Shown: one piece after another, positions 14,058 through 25,539 of the stretch | How positions within the stretch are numbered: position 1 is the stretch's first letter | How the letters are laid out: each line of letters starts with the position of its first letter | Assembly: GCA_026874595.1 (NCBI GenBank) | Contig: CM049316.1 | Span: 74,427,176-74,491,175, forward strand | Length of the DNA stretch: 64,000 nucleotides | Reading direction: 5' to 3' | From: Sipunculus nudus | Lineage: Eukaryota > Annelida > Sipuncula > Golfingiida > Sipunculidae | Notes under the pieces: model-generated | The model's input: only the letters and a program-made list of their open reading frames with translations | What the model was told of the DNA's origin: nothing | Databases searched by the model: none | Made by a program: the position numbers and the translations under genes

Positions 14058-14237
14058 GGTTTTATTACGTAAACATCGATGTGAGCGTTTTCTGTATTAA
14101 TGAGAATATTCTCTGTTAGTATTCACACGCCAGAAGCTCCACTTACAAAATTTTCCCTGAGTAGGCCTATCATCGCCCACTTCCGCCTCATTCTCGGTAT
14201 CTAGGTCATGCCTCGCTTTGGTAGAGCCACATTATTC
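14058..14237 (+). repeat. DIRS left inverted terminal repeat
   Basis: Near-perfect inverted match to 19430-19604. The outer part starts GGTTTTATTACG and the inner end is CACATTATTC. The match is almost unbroken from 14080 to 14237. Confidence 0.9.
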
Positions 14238-14355
14238 TTCTGGCGTTTGTGCTAGACGGACGTGTCGACGGGCTCCTCCCGTCCGTCCGCTGTTGGTTTT
14301 CCCATGCTCGTTGCTTCACTTACTGTAAGTACGCTTTCATTTTCCCTTGGCCACT

Positions 14356-16224
14356 ATGGACGTCTCTCGGATTTGTTCCTCTTGTGGAGCGTCTCTACCT
14401 TCCTGGGATACACACCCCTCTTGTCTCGGCTGTCGCTCCAGTGAGGGCACTTGTCTTGGTGAGGCGGACCCATGTTATTATTGTCACACGTGGCCGCCCT
14501 CTCAATGGGCTCGACTTCATGCATGGTCGACTTCCCTTGATCCTATTGAGCCCTCTCCTGTGCTGTCTTCGGCTCCGGTGGCGGGGAGCAGGGGGCGCCA
14601 CTCCTTCTGTGTCTAGTCGGGTGGCCTCACGCTCCCCCTCTGCGGATCCCCTTCTCGTTCCCGATCCTGTCCCTCCCTCCCAGGGCTCTGTCTTCCAGAC
14701 CCCTGTTGGGGCTCCGGCTAGGGCTCTAGCTGCCCCCTCCAGGAAGCGCCCGACCCCTGCCCCGCCCGGGCCCCCCGAGAAGGCTCTTGCCGTTTCCCTC
14801 ATTCACCGTCTCTCCTGTTTTTTTGTGAATCCTTATGGGCGGATTTCGACCTTGAGTCGGAGTCCGCGCCCCAGGCCACGGCTCTGGGGCAGGTGTCTTT
14901 GACCGATCCTCCTGTGTTGTCCCGCTCGGCTGGAGGTCACCCGTTCCCCACCGGCTCCAGCGCAGGTAAGTGCTCCCCCCTGCTTGATCCGCCCCTTCCT
15001 AGCCGTCTGTCCCTTCGTCCCCTTAGGGACCGTCCTTCCGCTGATGCGGTTCCCCTCCCGTCCGGGTCTCCAGCCGCCCGCCCTGCGGTTCCTGATACGG
15101 ACCCCGTCTGTGCCCCGGCCGCTCCTGCGCCCTCGTCCGCTCTTGATTCTCCGTCCGTCCGTTCTCCGCTTGTATTTACAGATCAGGCGCCCCCGGCCGG
15201 TACGGATCAGAGGCAGGCGTGGCGCACCATGAAGTCTGACCTACTTGATCAGGTGGCCCGCACCATGCAGGAGTCTCGCCCGGATGGGCCGACCTTCCAG
15301 CGCCTCAGGCCGCCGCCAGCCTCTGCCGCGTCGGCCGGGTTCTATCTGAACCCGTCCACGCTCTCGGCGCCGACTTCCGGACCTCAGGTCTGCATGGAAT
15401 TTACCGATGAGACGGCTCGGCTGCTTGACAATCATCATGCCGCCGTCACCGGCGCTATATCCTCATCGTCTGGGTCGCCGGTGCCGCCTGGCGCGCGGCG
15501 CCCTGGCAGATCGGTACCTTGTGGTCACCTAAGGCGTATCGGGCGACCTGCCTTGACAGGCTCGTCCCGTCTCCCGCCTTTCCCGCTGTTCCATCGGAAC
15601 CGATGCGGGCCGAAACGGGGCTTGATCAACCCTTCTCTGACGGTAGGTTGCTTTATTCCCCGGCGGCGCTTGTATCCGATTCTCAGCTCTCGGATATGGA
15701 GGCTCTCGCCCGCCAGACCGCCGGCGTTGTCAACGACCTTCAGGCCGTTACCAGCCTGTTGTCTATTTCTCCGGATCCTACCATGTTAAAAAAAAATATG
15801 ACAGGCTTCCGCTCACGCATGTGCTGAGTTACAACACTTGGCCTGGCGCTTGGTGGGGGATTGTATCTTGCTCCGCCGCGCCGGGTGTACCCGCACCCTT
15901 CGCTCCGTCCAGCCCGCGCTGTCTCCCGCGGAGCTCTCGGATCTCTATCCTCAGCCGTTCACGGGATCTCTCCTCTTCGGGGGTCATCTATCCCGCGTCT
16001 ATGAGGCTGCCCTGGATCGTTCAGATCGTCAGGCCCGCCTCCGGTCGGCGCCTCCTCCGACCTCACAGGCGTCTCGCCCTTACCGGTCCAGTACTGCTCC
16101 GGTACGGGCTCCGGCTGCTAGCCGCCCGGTGGCTCCCGCCCGCCCATCTGCTCGGTCGTCCGGGTCTCGCCAGGCCTCCTCCTTTCGCGGTAAATCCGCT
16201 CGGAGGGGTCGCGGCCGTAAGTGA
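14356..16224 (+). pseudogene. DIRS ORF1 (gag-like), frameshifted
   Basis: The likely start is ATG 14356 (MDVSRICSSCG), followed by Cys/His pairs resembling the zinc-binding head of DIRS ORF1 proteins. That frame stops at 14616. Related sequence continues in frame 1 from 14893 to about 15500, in frame 3 from 15519 to 15827, and again in frame 1 from 15838 to the stop at 16224. The last piece ends in a Ser/Arg/Lys-rich basic tail, as nucleic-acid-binding gag proteins do. At least three reading-frame breaks are needed. One falls near an A-run at 15787-15796. Assigned by position and motif; the middle is low-complexity Pro/Ser/Arg-rich sequence. Confidence 0.7.
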
Positions 16225-18214
16225 CACTCCAGGTCCGGTAGGCGGCCGTCTTCAGACCTGTTATCCGGCCTGGAGGCGTGTCACCTCGCATCCCCTAGTT
16301 TTAAGCACAGTTCGTTTCGGTTTCCGAATTTCGTTTTTCACCCCTCCGCCCCGCACGGCGTTTCCCTTCGTTACTCCCCCAACCCGGGATCCGGCCAAGC
16401 GTCTCGCGCTAGAAAATGCCATACGGTCCCTTCTCCTGAAGGGCGCCATTCTCCCGGTCGATCCCGGAACTCCCGGGTTTTATTCCCGCATTTTTCTTGT
16501 CCCCAAACCACACGGCCAGTGGCGCCCGATTATAGATTTGAAGCGCCTCAATGCCTTTATTCGACCTCCCCATTTTGGAATGTTCAATATACCCGCCGTG
16601 CTCCGCACCGTCCACCAGGGCGTCTGGGCGTTCAAGATCGATTTAACGGACGCGTATTTCCATGTACCGATCCACCCTGTGTCTCAGCCGTACCTTCGGT
16701 TCGCCTACGGCCCTCGCGTGTTTCAGTTCAGGGCCCTCCCGTTCGGGATCAATATTGCGCCCTGGATCTTTACGATCCTTGTTCATGCTGTAACCACTTA
16801 CCTCCGGTCGGTCGGGGTATCAGTCCTCCCGTACTTGGACGACTGGCTCGTTCACGCCCCTTCTCGCGATCTACTTCTCCGCCACCGTGCCCTCGTGCTT
16901 TCCCTTCTTCGCGATCTAGGCTTTCTGGTCAATGTCCAGAAGTCTCATCTGGTCCCTACCCAGACCATTCAGTTTCCGGGCGTGGTCCTGGATTTTCGGG
17001 CAGGTCGTGTATCTCTCCCGCTCGACTTCGCGGTCAATCTGCGCCGGCGGATCCGCTCCCTTCTGTCGGCTCGTCGTGTCAGCTCCCATCTGGCGGCTTC
17101 CTTAGACGGTTCTCTCAACTGGGCGGCCACGTTCGTCCCCATGGGCCGCCTATTCCTCCGCCCGGTGCAGTCACTCCTCCGCTCTGCGCGTCTCCTGGGT
17201 TCGGCATCTCAGAGTACGGCGATTCTGCCTGCCCACCAGGCCTGGCGGGCCCTCCGCCCCTGGCTCCGGCTGTCTTATCTCCTTCGCGGCATTCCGTTCA
17301 CGCAGACCGTCTCCTTTACGATCTTTACCGACGCGTCTCAGTTGGGCTGGGCTGCCCACCTGGCCGATCTTCGTATTTCCGGCCTCTGGTCTCCTCGGGA
17401 GCGTCTGCTCCATATCAATGTTCTGGAACTCAGAGCGGTCCGTCGTGCGCTCGAACGCTTCCTTGACAGCCATGTTCTAGTCATGACAGACGACACGACG
17501 GTTCTTGCATATATCAACAGGCAGGGCGGCACTCGGTCGCCCTCGCTTCTGCGGGAAACTTATCGCCTGTTCGATATGTGTATCCCTCTCGGTATTACAC
17601 TTCAGGCTCGTCATGTCCGCGGCGCCGTGAACGTCCTCGCCGACGCCCTTTCCCGGGATCGCCTCGGTACCCTTACAGCCGTTTCTCTCCCTCCGCCGGT
17701 TCTCCGGGGGATCTTCGGCGCTTGGGGGACTCTGGATTTCGACCTGTTCGATTTCCCGAACCCTCCGCCCCTCGTTCCGTCCGGTCCACGGCTATGTCGC
17801 CCTCGCGTCCTTCTCCCGGACTCGCCCCCGTCCGCCTGGACCGGCCGGTTCTTGTACGGGTTCCCGGCGCCGGCCCTGCTCCCGCGGTTGCTCCTACGTC
17901 TCTCGGCGGCTCCTCTCACGGACCTCATCCTGATCGTCCCGTTTCATCCAGCGGCTCCGTGGTTTCCTCGATGTCGTTCGTTTCTCGTCTGTCCGCCCAT
18001 TCTCCTGCCGCTGTCGGTCGATCTGCCGCTCCGTCCTCGCGCTGCTCGGTCGTACCCTCTGAGCGCGTTCTTACTGTCGTCCGATCGCTCAAAGATCAGG
18101 GGTTTTCAACGCCGGTTGCGGCTCTTGCAGCGGCTCCCCGTCGACGATTTTCCGACCGTGTGTATGACTCCCGCTGGCTCATCTTCTCTTGATGGGCCAG
18201 GGGGCGTCATATAG
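15821..18214 (+). CDS. DIRS ORF2: reverse transcriptase and RNase H
   Basis: One uninterrupted frame. The RT-homologous part starts near 16380 (PAKRLALENAI..) and holds LVPKPHGQWRPIIDLKRLN, KIDLTDAYFHVPI, FRALPFGI and the catalytic YLDDW. RNase H follows, with TDAS (about 17326), NVLELRAV, a DD pair before TTVLAYINRQGG, and HVRGAVNVLADALSRD. The tail continues with an ALLPRLLLRL...PWFP-type segment seen after RNase H in DIRS polyproteins. The 5' part of the frame overlaps the gag C-terminus in another frame, so the true start is not defined; initiation by overlap or reinitiation is likely. Motifs look intact, so this is the least damaged ORF of the copy. It copies element RNA into DNA. Confidence 0.88.
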   Translation: MLSYNTWPGAWWGIVSCSAAPGVPAPFAPSSPRCLPRSSRISILSRSRDLSSSGVIYPASMRLPWIVQIVRPASGRRLLRPHRRLALTGPVLLRYGLRLLAARWLPPAHLLGRPGLARPPPFAVNPLGGVAAVSDTPGPVGGRLQTCYPAWRRVTSHPLVLSTVRFGFRISFFTPPPRTAFPFVTPPTRDPAKRLALENAIRSLLLKGAILPVDPGTPGFYSRIFLVPKPHGQWRPIIDLKRLNAFIRPPHFGMFNIPAVLRTVHQGVWAFKIDLTDAYFHVPIHPVSQPYLRFAYGPRVFQFRALPFGINIAPWIFTILVHAVTTYLRSVGVSVLPYLDDWLVHAPSRDLLLRHRALVLSLLRDLGFLVNVQKSHLVPTQTIQFPGVVLDFRAGRVSLPLDFAVNLRRRIRSLLSARRVSSHLAASLDGSLNWAATFVPMGRLFLRPVQSLLRSARLLGSASQSTAILPAHQAWRALRPWLRLSYLLRGIPFTQTVSFTIFTDASQLGWAAHLADLRISGLWSPRERLLHINVLELRAVRRALERFLDSHVLVMTDDTTVLAYINRQGGTRSPSLLRETYRLFDMCIPLGITLQARHVRGAVNVLADALSRDRLGTLTAVSLPPPVLRGIFGAWGTLDFDLFDFPNPPPLVPSGPRLCRPRVLLPDSPPSAWTGRFLYGFPAPALLPRLLLRLSAAPLTDLILIVPFHPAAPWFPRCRSFLVCPPILLPLSVDLPLRPRAARSYPLSAFLLSSDRSKIRGFQRRLRLLQRLPVDDFPTVCMTPAGSSSLDGPGGVI

Positions 18215-19285
18215 ATCCACTGGATCCGCCGGTCCAGTCGCTCCTTGATTTCCTCCTGCATTTATTACAGGATAAACGTTTATCCTTCCCCACTATTCGC
18301 GGCTATCGGGCGGCTCTTCTTTCCGTGCTTCGCCCCCTCCGTAGGGATTCGGTTCTCCGTCATCCCGTCGTTTCCGATTTTCTCCAGGGGGTCCGCGCTC
18401 GTTCGACCCGCCCGCGGTACGTCTTGGCGCCTTGACGTGGTACTCCGGCACCTCCGCGGCGCTCCTTATGAGCCGCTCCGCTCCGCGCACCTGCTCCATC
18501 TGTCGCGTAAGACGGCCTTCCTCCTGGCGCTCGCCACTGCTGGCCGTCGTGCTGAGCTTCATGCTCTCATGGCCGATCCTAAATTTTCTCAAATTGCGGC
18601 TGACGGTTCATCCGCGGTCTTTCACTTTCCTCCGGACTTTTATCGAAAATCGCAGTCTTACGATGACCCCGCGATTTCATGGCACGTTCCTGCCCTGTTT
18701 AACGGCCGGTACCGGTTCGGCGCCACGAATTGCCCCGTCCGGGCCTTAAGATACTATCTTAAGGCTTCAAAATCTCTCCGGGGGGGGCGTAAGAAACTTT
18801 TTATTTCTTCAAAATTGGGTGCAGCCGATAAAGAAATCAGTCCTATTACTATCAGTAACTGGATAAAGGCTGCTATCATCGCCGCACATGACTCTTTACG
18901 TCCGGCTGAACTACAGTCCTTCCATGTCACGGCTCATGAGGTCAGGGCTATTGCCTCATCCTTCGCTCACCTTTCGGGCGTGTTTCCTGCCGCGCTGGTT
19001 AAATTTGGTATCTGGAAGTCCCCTTCCACGTTTACTCAATTTTACCTCAAGGACGTACGCCTGCAAGACTCCGCCTTTATGCCATGGGTCCCGTGGTTGC
19101 CGCAGGCACTATCGTCAACGTCTCCAGCACGGCTTCCTCGACGTCTACTCACGTTCGGCCCGCTACCTGCCTGCAGACGTCGTCTTCTGCTGTGGTTTCT
19201 ACTACTTGCTGACCGTATTATCTTCATCCTCGTCGTTCCAGGTCAGTATCTCCCTCCCTATGGTTTATCTGTTTCTTCTCATTAA
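17971..19285 (+). pseudogene. DIRS ORF3: tyrosine recombinase, broken
   Basis: This ORF would insert the DNA circle. It starts overlapping the end of ORF2 (ATG 17971, frame 1), hits TGA at 18190-18192, continues in the same frame, then must change frame near 18433 to reach the catalytic part. That part has box I Arg in GRRAELHAL, box II HEVRAIASSFAH (H..R) and the Tyr of FTQFYLKDV near 19041-19043. The first 60 codons of the open frame that begins at 18245 are out of register and not genuine. One nonsense codon and one frameshift make it non-functional as read. Confidence 0.82.
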
Positions 19286-19387
19286 TACAGAAAACGCTCA
19301 CATCGATGTTTACGTAATAAAACCCCCCATTCCCCTCCCCGTGAATGGTGGTTTTGTTAGTAAACGAATGTGAGCTTTTCTGTATTA
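19276..19387 (+). repeat. DIRS internal complementary region
   Basis: 19276 to about 19322 is the exact reverse complement of the left end. It runs directly into a reverse complement of the right extension and right repeat, meeting at a run of six C. The recombinase open frame ends at 19285, inside it. Confidence 0.88.
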
Positions 19388-19429
19388 CAATCATCTGTCC
19401 CTCCCCCGATACTTCCTACTTCGCCCTCG

Positions 19430-19631
19430 AATAATGTGGCTCTACCAAAGCGAGGCATGACCTAGATACCGAGAATGAGGCGGAAGTGGGCGATGATAGG
19501 CCTATTCAGGGAAAATTTTGTAAGTGGAGCTTCTGGCGTGTGAATACTAACATAGAATGTTCTCATTAATACAGAAAAGCTCACATCCGTTTACTAACAA
19601 AACCACCATTCACGGGGAGGGGAATGGGGGG
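19430..19631 (-). repeat. DIRS right inverted terminal repeat plus 27-nt extension
   Basis: 19430-19604 mirrors the left repeat. 19605-19631, ending in six G, has no counterpart at the left end but is complemented inside the internal complementary region. A 27-nt right-end extension is also what I recall for Dictyostelium DIRS-1. Confidence 0.88.
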
Positions 19632-21234
19632 CTTTATGCCTAAGTAAATATACCCTGTGCATTGGGAATATTCTGGCGGCACTTGTTTCGTTTCAATAGA
19701 TACAACAGTCGAATTAAATTTATAATATATATCGTTATGTATAAGCCAGTACGGGACGCGTTATTACAAAGGAGACCTGTATGTCAATCAACATTTTGCT
19801 GGACGGATATATATTGACCCGGCTGCTAGACAAAGCAGGCTTCTTTCAAGGCTACGTATCCAATGTTCCATATGGTTGTTCCGTTGACTGTGCATAAAAA
19901 ACTATATAAAACTTAAGCCCGGGAAGCTTATTAATAATATGCAAGTCTTTTTATTTCGTTCATTACATTAGGCAGTCCCACCAACAGGCCGTGGGCCGAT
20001 CTTTAAAATCGAAATTTAAGAGAAACTTAAATCTTCAAGACGTTTAGGGTCGATGATTCCATGGAGGTGACACTTTCTACATTTTGATTCAAGCAAAAGA
20101 AATTGCAAGAACATGCCAAAGTATATTCAATAAATAAAATAACACTTAAGATATTATTATATTAGGGAAAAATTATCCTTTCCCGTCTTAATCGATGAAT
20201 GCCATCCAAATGAAATCTGATACCAATAGTTGATGGAGATGTGCGCTCCATTTACGCCTGCTCTCAAATTTAACAGAATTGTGAAAGATTCTACTAAATG
20301 TGAGAATCCAGCTCCGATTTAGGGGGGTGGGCATGGGGCGCGTCCCCCATTTCGACAGGGGGGGGGGGGGTGGCGTAAACAAATATGGAAAACAGAAAAA
20401 TTAGCAATTAATACCGAACAACAGAGCCTGATTTCGTGCCATGATGCTTTTAAAATAATCCCAGAATGCGCCAATAGAGCCAAAATATTCTTAACATTTT
20501 CTTCCTGTTGGAGGGGATGCAAACTTCCGTAATCCCCATTCTTAGCGTGTGAGTTATGTTGTGAACAACCACACACGCAATCAATCAAACACGAACGTGG
20601 ATGGACGCATACCTCCTGGCTTTGTGTGTTAACCATGGTTTCCCATGTCAAGGCTCAGATTGGCTTGAGATGTAAATAAGTGTATCCATGTGGTGCTGAG
20701 CAGGCTCCGGTGACGTAAAAAGTACCCGTAAACACCAGCTGTTAGGAATGCCATTTGTCACACATGGTGCTGAAACAAGATGGTAGGTTATAGAAAAGGT
20801 TATAGAAAATAATATAAAAAAAATTTTAATTTGCCCAAAGCAACTGGGATAGTGTTTTAGCGAGGATTGTCTTCTCAATGTTCCCAGCTGTAGCCCCTCG
20901 GTATGATTTAAAAAGAAGTTAATGTCTTATTTAGGTGTATACGCAAAATGACATATATGCAGTAATCGGTAATTGGTAACAATAGCCTGTGATATAAGAC
21001 CACCCGTTGGACTGGCTAAACATGGTCTTAATTCAGGGATGGTTTTACAGGACAGGTCAGTTATAACCAATGTGAATGTGTTCAGTGTACTTAAACACAC
21101 ATATGGTAGGATATCACACACATACACCCATACGGGTGTGTGTATACTTGTATTATGAGTTTTCCTTTTGATGATCCTGATCCGTATAAAGTGAACTTGT
21201 GTGACCACTTTGAGCTTATTACAAGGAAATAGTG

Positions 21235-21355
21235 TATGTGTGAATGTCCTATGAGGAGAGTGCGAATACCCTGTGAGTAGAGTGCAAATTCCCTGTGAGC
21301 AGTGTGTGAATGCCCTATGAGCAGTGTGTGAATGCGCTTTGAGTAGTATGTGGAT
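21235..21355 (+). repeat. Minisatellite, unit about 22 nt
   Basis: Five to six imperfect units of the type GTGTGAATGCCCTATGAGCA. The open frames across it on the minus strand are repeat artefacts. Confidence 0.75.
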
Positions 21356-21843
21356 GTAAACACCAGAGCCATATATGTATGTATGTATATCTCTATTTGT
21401 CTGGTGGAATGTATAGCAAATCCAAGAGAGCTTAAAAAATGCAGCCAATCGTCGCTCTTGTTACACAGAAGCACGTCCTAGGAATTTTGATCTCTTGCAA
21501 CCAGGTGTCATACAAGGACAATGAATGAAATAATACTGCACACAAAGCGTGTACACACATTGTGTACACTTTTTCGGATGGTTTCCTTGTGATGAGGTTA
21601 AGTCATCAGGAAGGGCAAAGTTTTCGGTTTTACGGATTTTCCTTGTAATGACCTTTTCACAAGGAAAAAATATCTAATCGGAAGGGCAAAAACGTACGAT
21701 AAATCTCATCACAAGTTCAATCTCATCCGTTCACACACACCCACACACACATATTAATATATGTCCACTGTCTCAGTTATTCTAAGATATTATAACATAT
21801 GTGTGGAATGAAACCCCTGAGATTCAGGTGTATATCGCCTCCT

Positions 21844-21885
21844 CCCCCCCCCCCCCCCCCCCAAATAATAATAATAATAATTATA
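21844..21885 (+). repeat. C-run of 19 followed by AAT repeats
   Basis: 19 consecutive C, then (AAT)n. A simple repeat. Confidence 0.9.
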
Positions 21886-22559
21886 ACTAAATAACTCGGC
21901 GAACGTGGTCTCATGGCAATGTTTACATTACATCGCATGAGAGACGGTCACAGAGATGACTATTGCCGACACCTTTTTTCGACAAGTTCATGAACACATA
22001 AGCGCAACCGGAGAGGGCACTGTGAGCTGTTATGTGTGCATAACGTATAACGTAAAGGAATCTGTGATCCACGCAGCGAAGGCCCTGAAAAAGCTGCAGA
22101 ATACCGAGTTGCTAAATGGATGTAGCTTCCTTAAAAATCTTATGAATGCAATATAAAAAAAAACTTTTCTATGGGGCACAGAACAATCGCTGCCTTGTAC
22201 ACACCGTCTATGTTTTCCTCCCCGCTGTTACACTCTATGAAACACCCGCCGGCCTGTTTTTCATTTCCTTTCCCCGCCCGACACTTGTTTCCGGTGCCAG
22301 ATGTGTGGCTGCGAGAACTCTTCACGAGGTCGTATCACTTTTGCCTCACTGAAGGGGACTTTGCTCTACATTCACTATTTATTATTTATTAAAGCATCTT
22401 ACGAGGTTGCCTTTATCAGAATAAATTTCTGTTTACATAAGGCCCTGTAATTTAACACAGAGAGGAATTAGAAATACTCATTTTCAGAATTGCCGTCCAC
22501 CATTATGTTCGATCGTGCATTTGTTAGTGCAGATTTGTGAATATTTCTAGAAATCCTTC

Positions 22560-22740
22560 CTGGGTTCGGTACATGAACCGGTCCCACGCCAAATTCTCAT
22601 CGATTCTTCATTTTCCTATTCCCGAGGTACCCTGAAAAATCTCATGGGATTCCGTTCAAGGTTACGTTATGTTGTGTTGTGAACAAACACACACAAATAC
22701 TCGCACACAAACGGGATGGAACGCACAACCGTCTGGCAGA
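22560..22740 (+). repeat. Dispersed repeat, one of three copies in the window
   Basis: Similar text (CCAAATTCTCATCGATT, ATTCCGTTCAAGG, TTGTGAACAAACAC, GGGATGGAACGCA) recurs in part at 20500-20640 and 34340-34500 on the same strand. The order of shared blocks is kept, so it is one family. Class unknown. Confidence 0.6.
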
Positions 22741-24369
22741 GGCAAATACAATGAAATAGATAAGAACAATTGAACTAAAATGACATCATAATAAAAAGTT
22801 ATTAGCCCAAATAAAAATAAAGGTATGGTTCTCAGGCACCGCCCGCATCAGTTTTAAAACCCCGCATAAACATATTTTATTCTGATTTTCATCTTTCAAG
22901 AAGATAAAATAAAACAATTTTGATAATTTATCCTTTAATATGAAGTTCTTTTACCTGTTAAGACAAAAAATTGTCATTATCATGCTTTTTCTTGATCATA
23001 TGACATTTTTATCGAAATATACAACAAAGGAAATAAAAAAAACGCACTGTTTTCTGAAAAAAGTGCCTGCAAACCATTTTTTTGTTTCTGCCTTAAACTA
23101 CTTTTTTATTATATTTGTTGAAGCAGAGTTGGAATCCAGAAGTGTGAGGGGTGAGGAAAGGGGGGGGGGGGGATGCAACGGGTTTTGATTCATATTCAAT
23201 GGTATATTAACCTGTATGAACCTGAAAATATGTGCATCCTACAACTAGATGATATTCCGTCATGTTATCAAACTTGAAAGGTCATTACCTTGATCCAAAT
23301 AAAGCTGGAGACAGGTATGATCCTTATTTTATTATTATGTTTTGTTTGCTTGTTTGTTTCATCAAATAACGCGCCGATCTATTTTCATGCTTAAAGGGAG
23401 CTATTCACTTATCTTTTAAGTAAAGTTTATTTAATTTCTTTTTTACCCTGCGTAAAAACCAGGTAATCTATGGTGGTAGTTGAATATGTGCGGAACCTGA
23501 AAGGTCGCAAGCTGTAAAATGCCTTTGTAAAATTTTGGTGTTTTGACTTGCTGTCAGGTGTCATTGTTAATCAGTGTTTTTAAAAAGCGTCCATTATTAT
23601 GAAAGGTTCACGGGATTACCTTTAGTTAATAAACGTCAGTTATAGGAACAGGCTCCATCAAATGATTTATCAGCCCGTGAGTATAGAGCCAGAATTTCAC
23701 TTTTGAATTTGTAACTCGCATGGATAAATGTGGTATTAAACTTGAGGAGCTGTGGTTAAATGTTTTATGTATCCCAACACAAAGGCGAAAATATTAAGGA
23801 AATTGATAGATTATTTTACTCGTTGGAATTAAGCTAACTATCTGGCAAAAGGTCCAATATATGCCATAAAAATACTCCGTTTATCTTTATTGTACCAGGT
23901 GAAATTTATGAAAAGGACATTAACGTGGTCCAAAGTCTACATTTGTGTTCGAAAAATAATTGTTTCAAACATTAACACAAGACGGCGCTGGTAACCAAGC
24001 GTGGTATTATTGATATTCAGATAAAAGCCTATAAATCTTAACAAGACTTTGTCAATGGTACAGCTACATATATTCCTTTCAGGATCTGATCGGGGGTTCT
24101 CTTGGGTCGCCTGATGCTAATGTCATGTATTTATATACTAAACGGTTACCCGTTCATAATGGACGAAATAAACCCATTGTTTAAAGAAACATGTTGGTCT
24201 GGTCCACATACTCCGCTGCCTCATATCCGGCTGATAATTTCACTCTTTTATATCTATCCACCTTTTCCCATTATTATTCATTTATGTTTAAATTTTTTAC
24301 AATTTAAAAAGGTTTATCGTTGGTAAATTAACAAACGTAAAAAAAACCATTTCACTGAATTTAATTTTT

Positions 24370-24950
24370 CTGCAGGAAATTCCTTCTAAACTTCCACCAT
24401 CCGTCCCATCCTTCCTCAATCCATTTAATATTCTGAAATGAAATTCTTTCCTCCGACTTCCCCCGTCACCCCTCCATTCCATTCTTTCTCTTTCTAACTA
24501 CGTTCCTCTCTTCATCTCCTGATTCCTTCCTCTCTTCCTCTCTTGATTCCTTCCTCTCTACCTCTCTTCATCTCCTGATTCCTTCCTCTCTTTCTCTCCT
24601 GATTCCTTCCTCTCTTCCTATCCTGATTATTTCAATGGTTCCTTTCTTCTTTCTTTCCTCCTTCCTTTAACACCTTTTATGTTCCTTAAATTAGTGTCGT
24701 TCCTTCTTTCCACCGTCCGACCTCCTTCTCTACATTCTTTCATTTTTTTCTTTCATTTCCACGCCTTTAATTCCTTTCTGCTTCCTTTCCTTCTCTCCTC
24801 CCTGCACTCCATGTTTTCCCCTCCCTTCTTTCATATTGTTGTTTACCCTTATCTCTCTACTTTCTTTTCACTGTTTTCCCTTCTTCCTTCCCTTATTCTT
24901 TCCCCAATTCGTTCTCACATTTCTTTTCACTTTATACAGGTAAATAAGGA
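24370..24950 (+). repeat. Pyrimidine-rich tract with imperfect tandem repeats
   Basis: Almost 600 nt dominated by C and T on the plus strand, including repeats of GATTCCTTCCTCTCT at 24515-24625. Confidence 0.75.
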
Positions 24951-25488
24951 TTTAATGAAATCACAAATCGGATTAAATATGTAATATTTTGTCTACAGTG
25001 TGACAATTTCATATGAAAGTTTCGTACCAGTGTTACAAGGGAAAGTCCCCTTCAGATCCGGGATGTTATTGAGATGATTAAAAACAAACAGTCTAACCCT
25101 GAAAATAAGCAAATAATTCGTGTATATATATTTTTATGAAGTTAATGATAAATTAATATCCTTTCATCTACATACACCACTTATCATAATGTGTCCTCAA
25201 ATACCAGACACATTGTGCCAATCCTACCAGTATGACGATAATCATCGCTTGTTCATTGTCAGTGCTGAACAAACTTATCCCTATATGTATGATAATAGGC
25301 AACTTATAGGATATAATTTGATACAAAGGCATTTAAAGCAAATGATACACTTTGTATTGCAAGTGTATTGTAGAGGATTTACCAAACAGCCGTACTCCAA
25401 ACAGGGTTGATTTGTGTCAACTCGAAATTTTCGACAATGGGTTAGGAAAGGACGTTACAGTAGTCATAACGGCATCATCCCAAGCAAA

Positions 25489-25491
<3 letters not shown>

Positions 25492-25534
<43 letters not shown>
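25492..25534 (+). repeat. TC microsatellite
   Basis: About 21 uninterrupted TC units. Confidence 0.95.

Positions 25535-25539
<5 letters not shown>

Larger units (their letters stand above)
14058..19631 (+). mobile_element. DIRS1-like tyrosine-recombinase retrotransposon, full-length but mutated
   Basis: A copy of about 5.6 kb with the architecture of DIRS elements: a left inverted repeat (14058-14237), a gag-like ORF, RT/RNase H, a tyrosine recombinase, an internal complementary region (19276-19387) and a right inverted repeat (19430-19604) carrying a 27-nt right-end extension (19605-19631). There is no DDE integrase, aspartic protease or LTR pair. The internal complementary region is the reverse complement of the joined left and right ends, as expected for a circular-intermediate template. 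No target duplication is seen or expected. The interior is much richer in GC than its flanks. gag and recombinase are frame-broken, so this copy is probably dead. Confidence 0.92.

Noticed and set aside
18245-18430. Start of the long open frame as the genuine recombinase N-terminus
   Set aside because: The conserved DIRS-like text (DPPVQSLLDFL.., TIRGYRAALLSVL) is in the other frame. The open frame becomes genuine only after about 18433.
14058-19631. Retrovirus or LTR retrotransposon
   Set aside because: There are no LTRs in direct orientation, no aspartic protease and no DDE integrase. Inverted ends, a complementary region and a tyrosine recombinase identify DIRS.
21235-21355. CRISPR-like array
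   Set aside because: Units are contiguous with no unique spacers, in animal DNA; it is a minisatellite.
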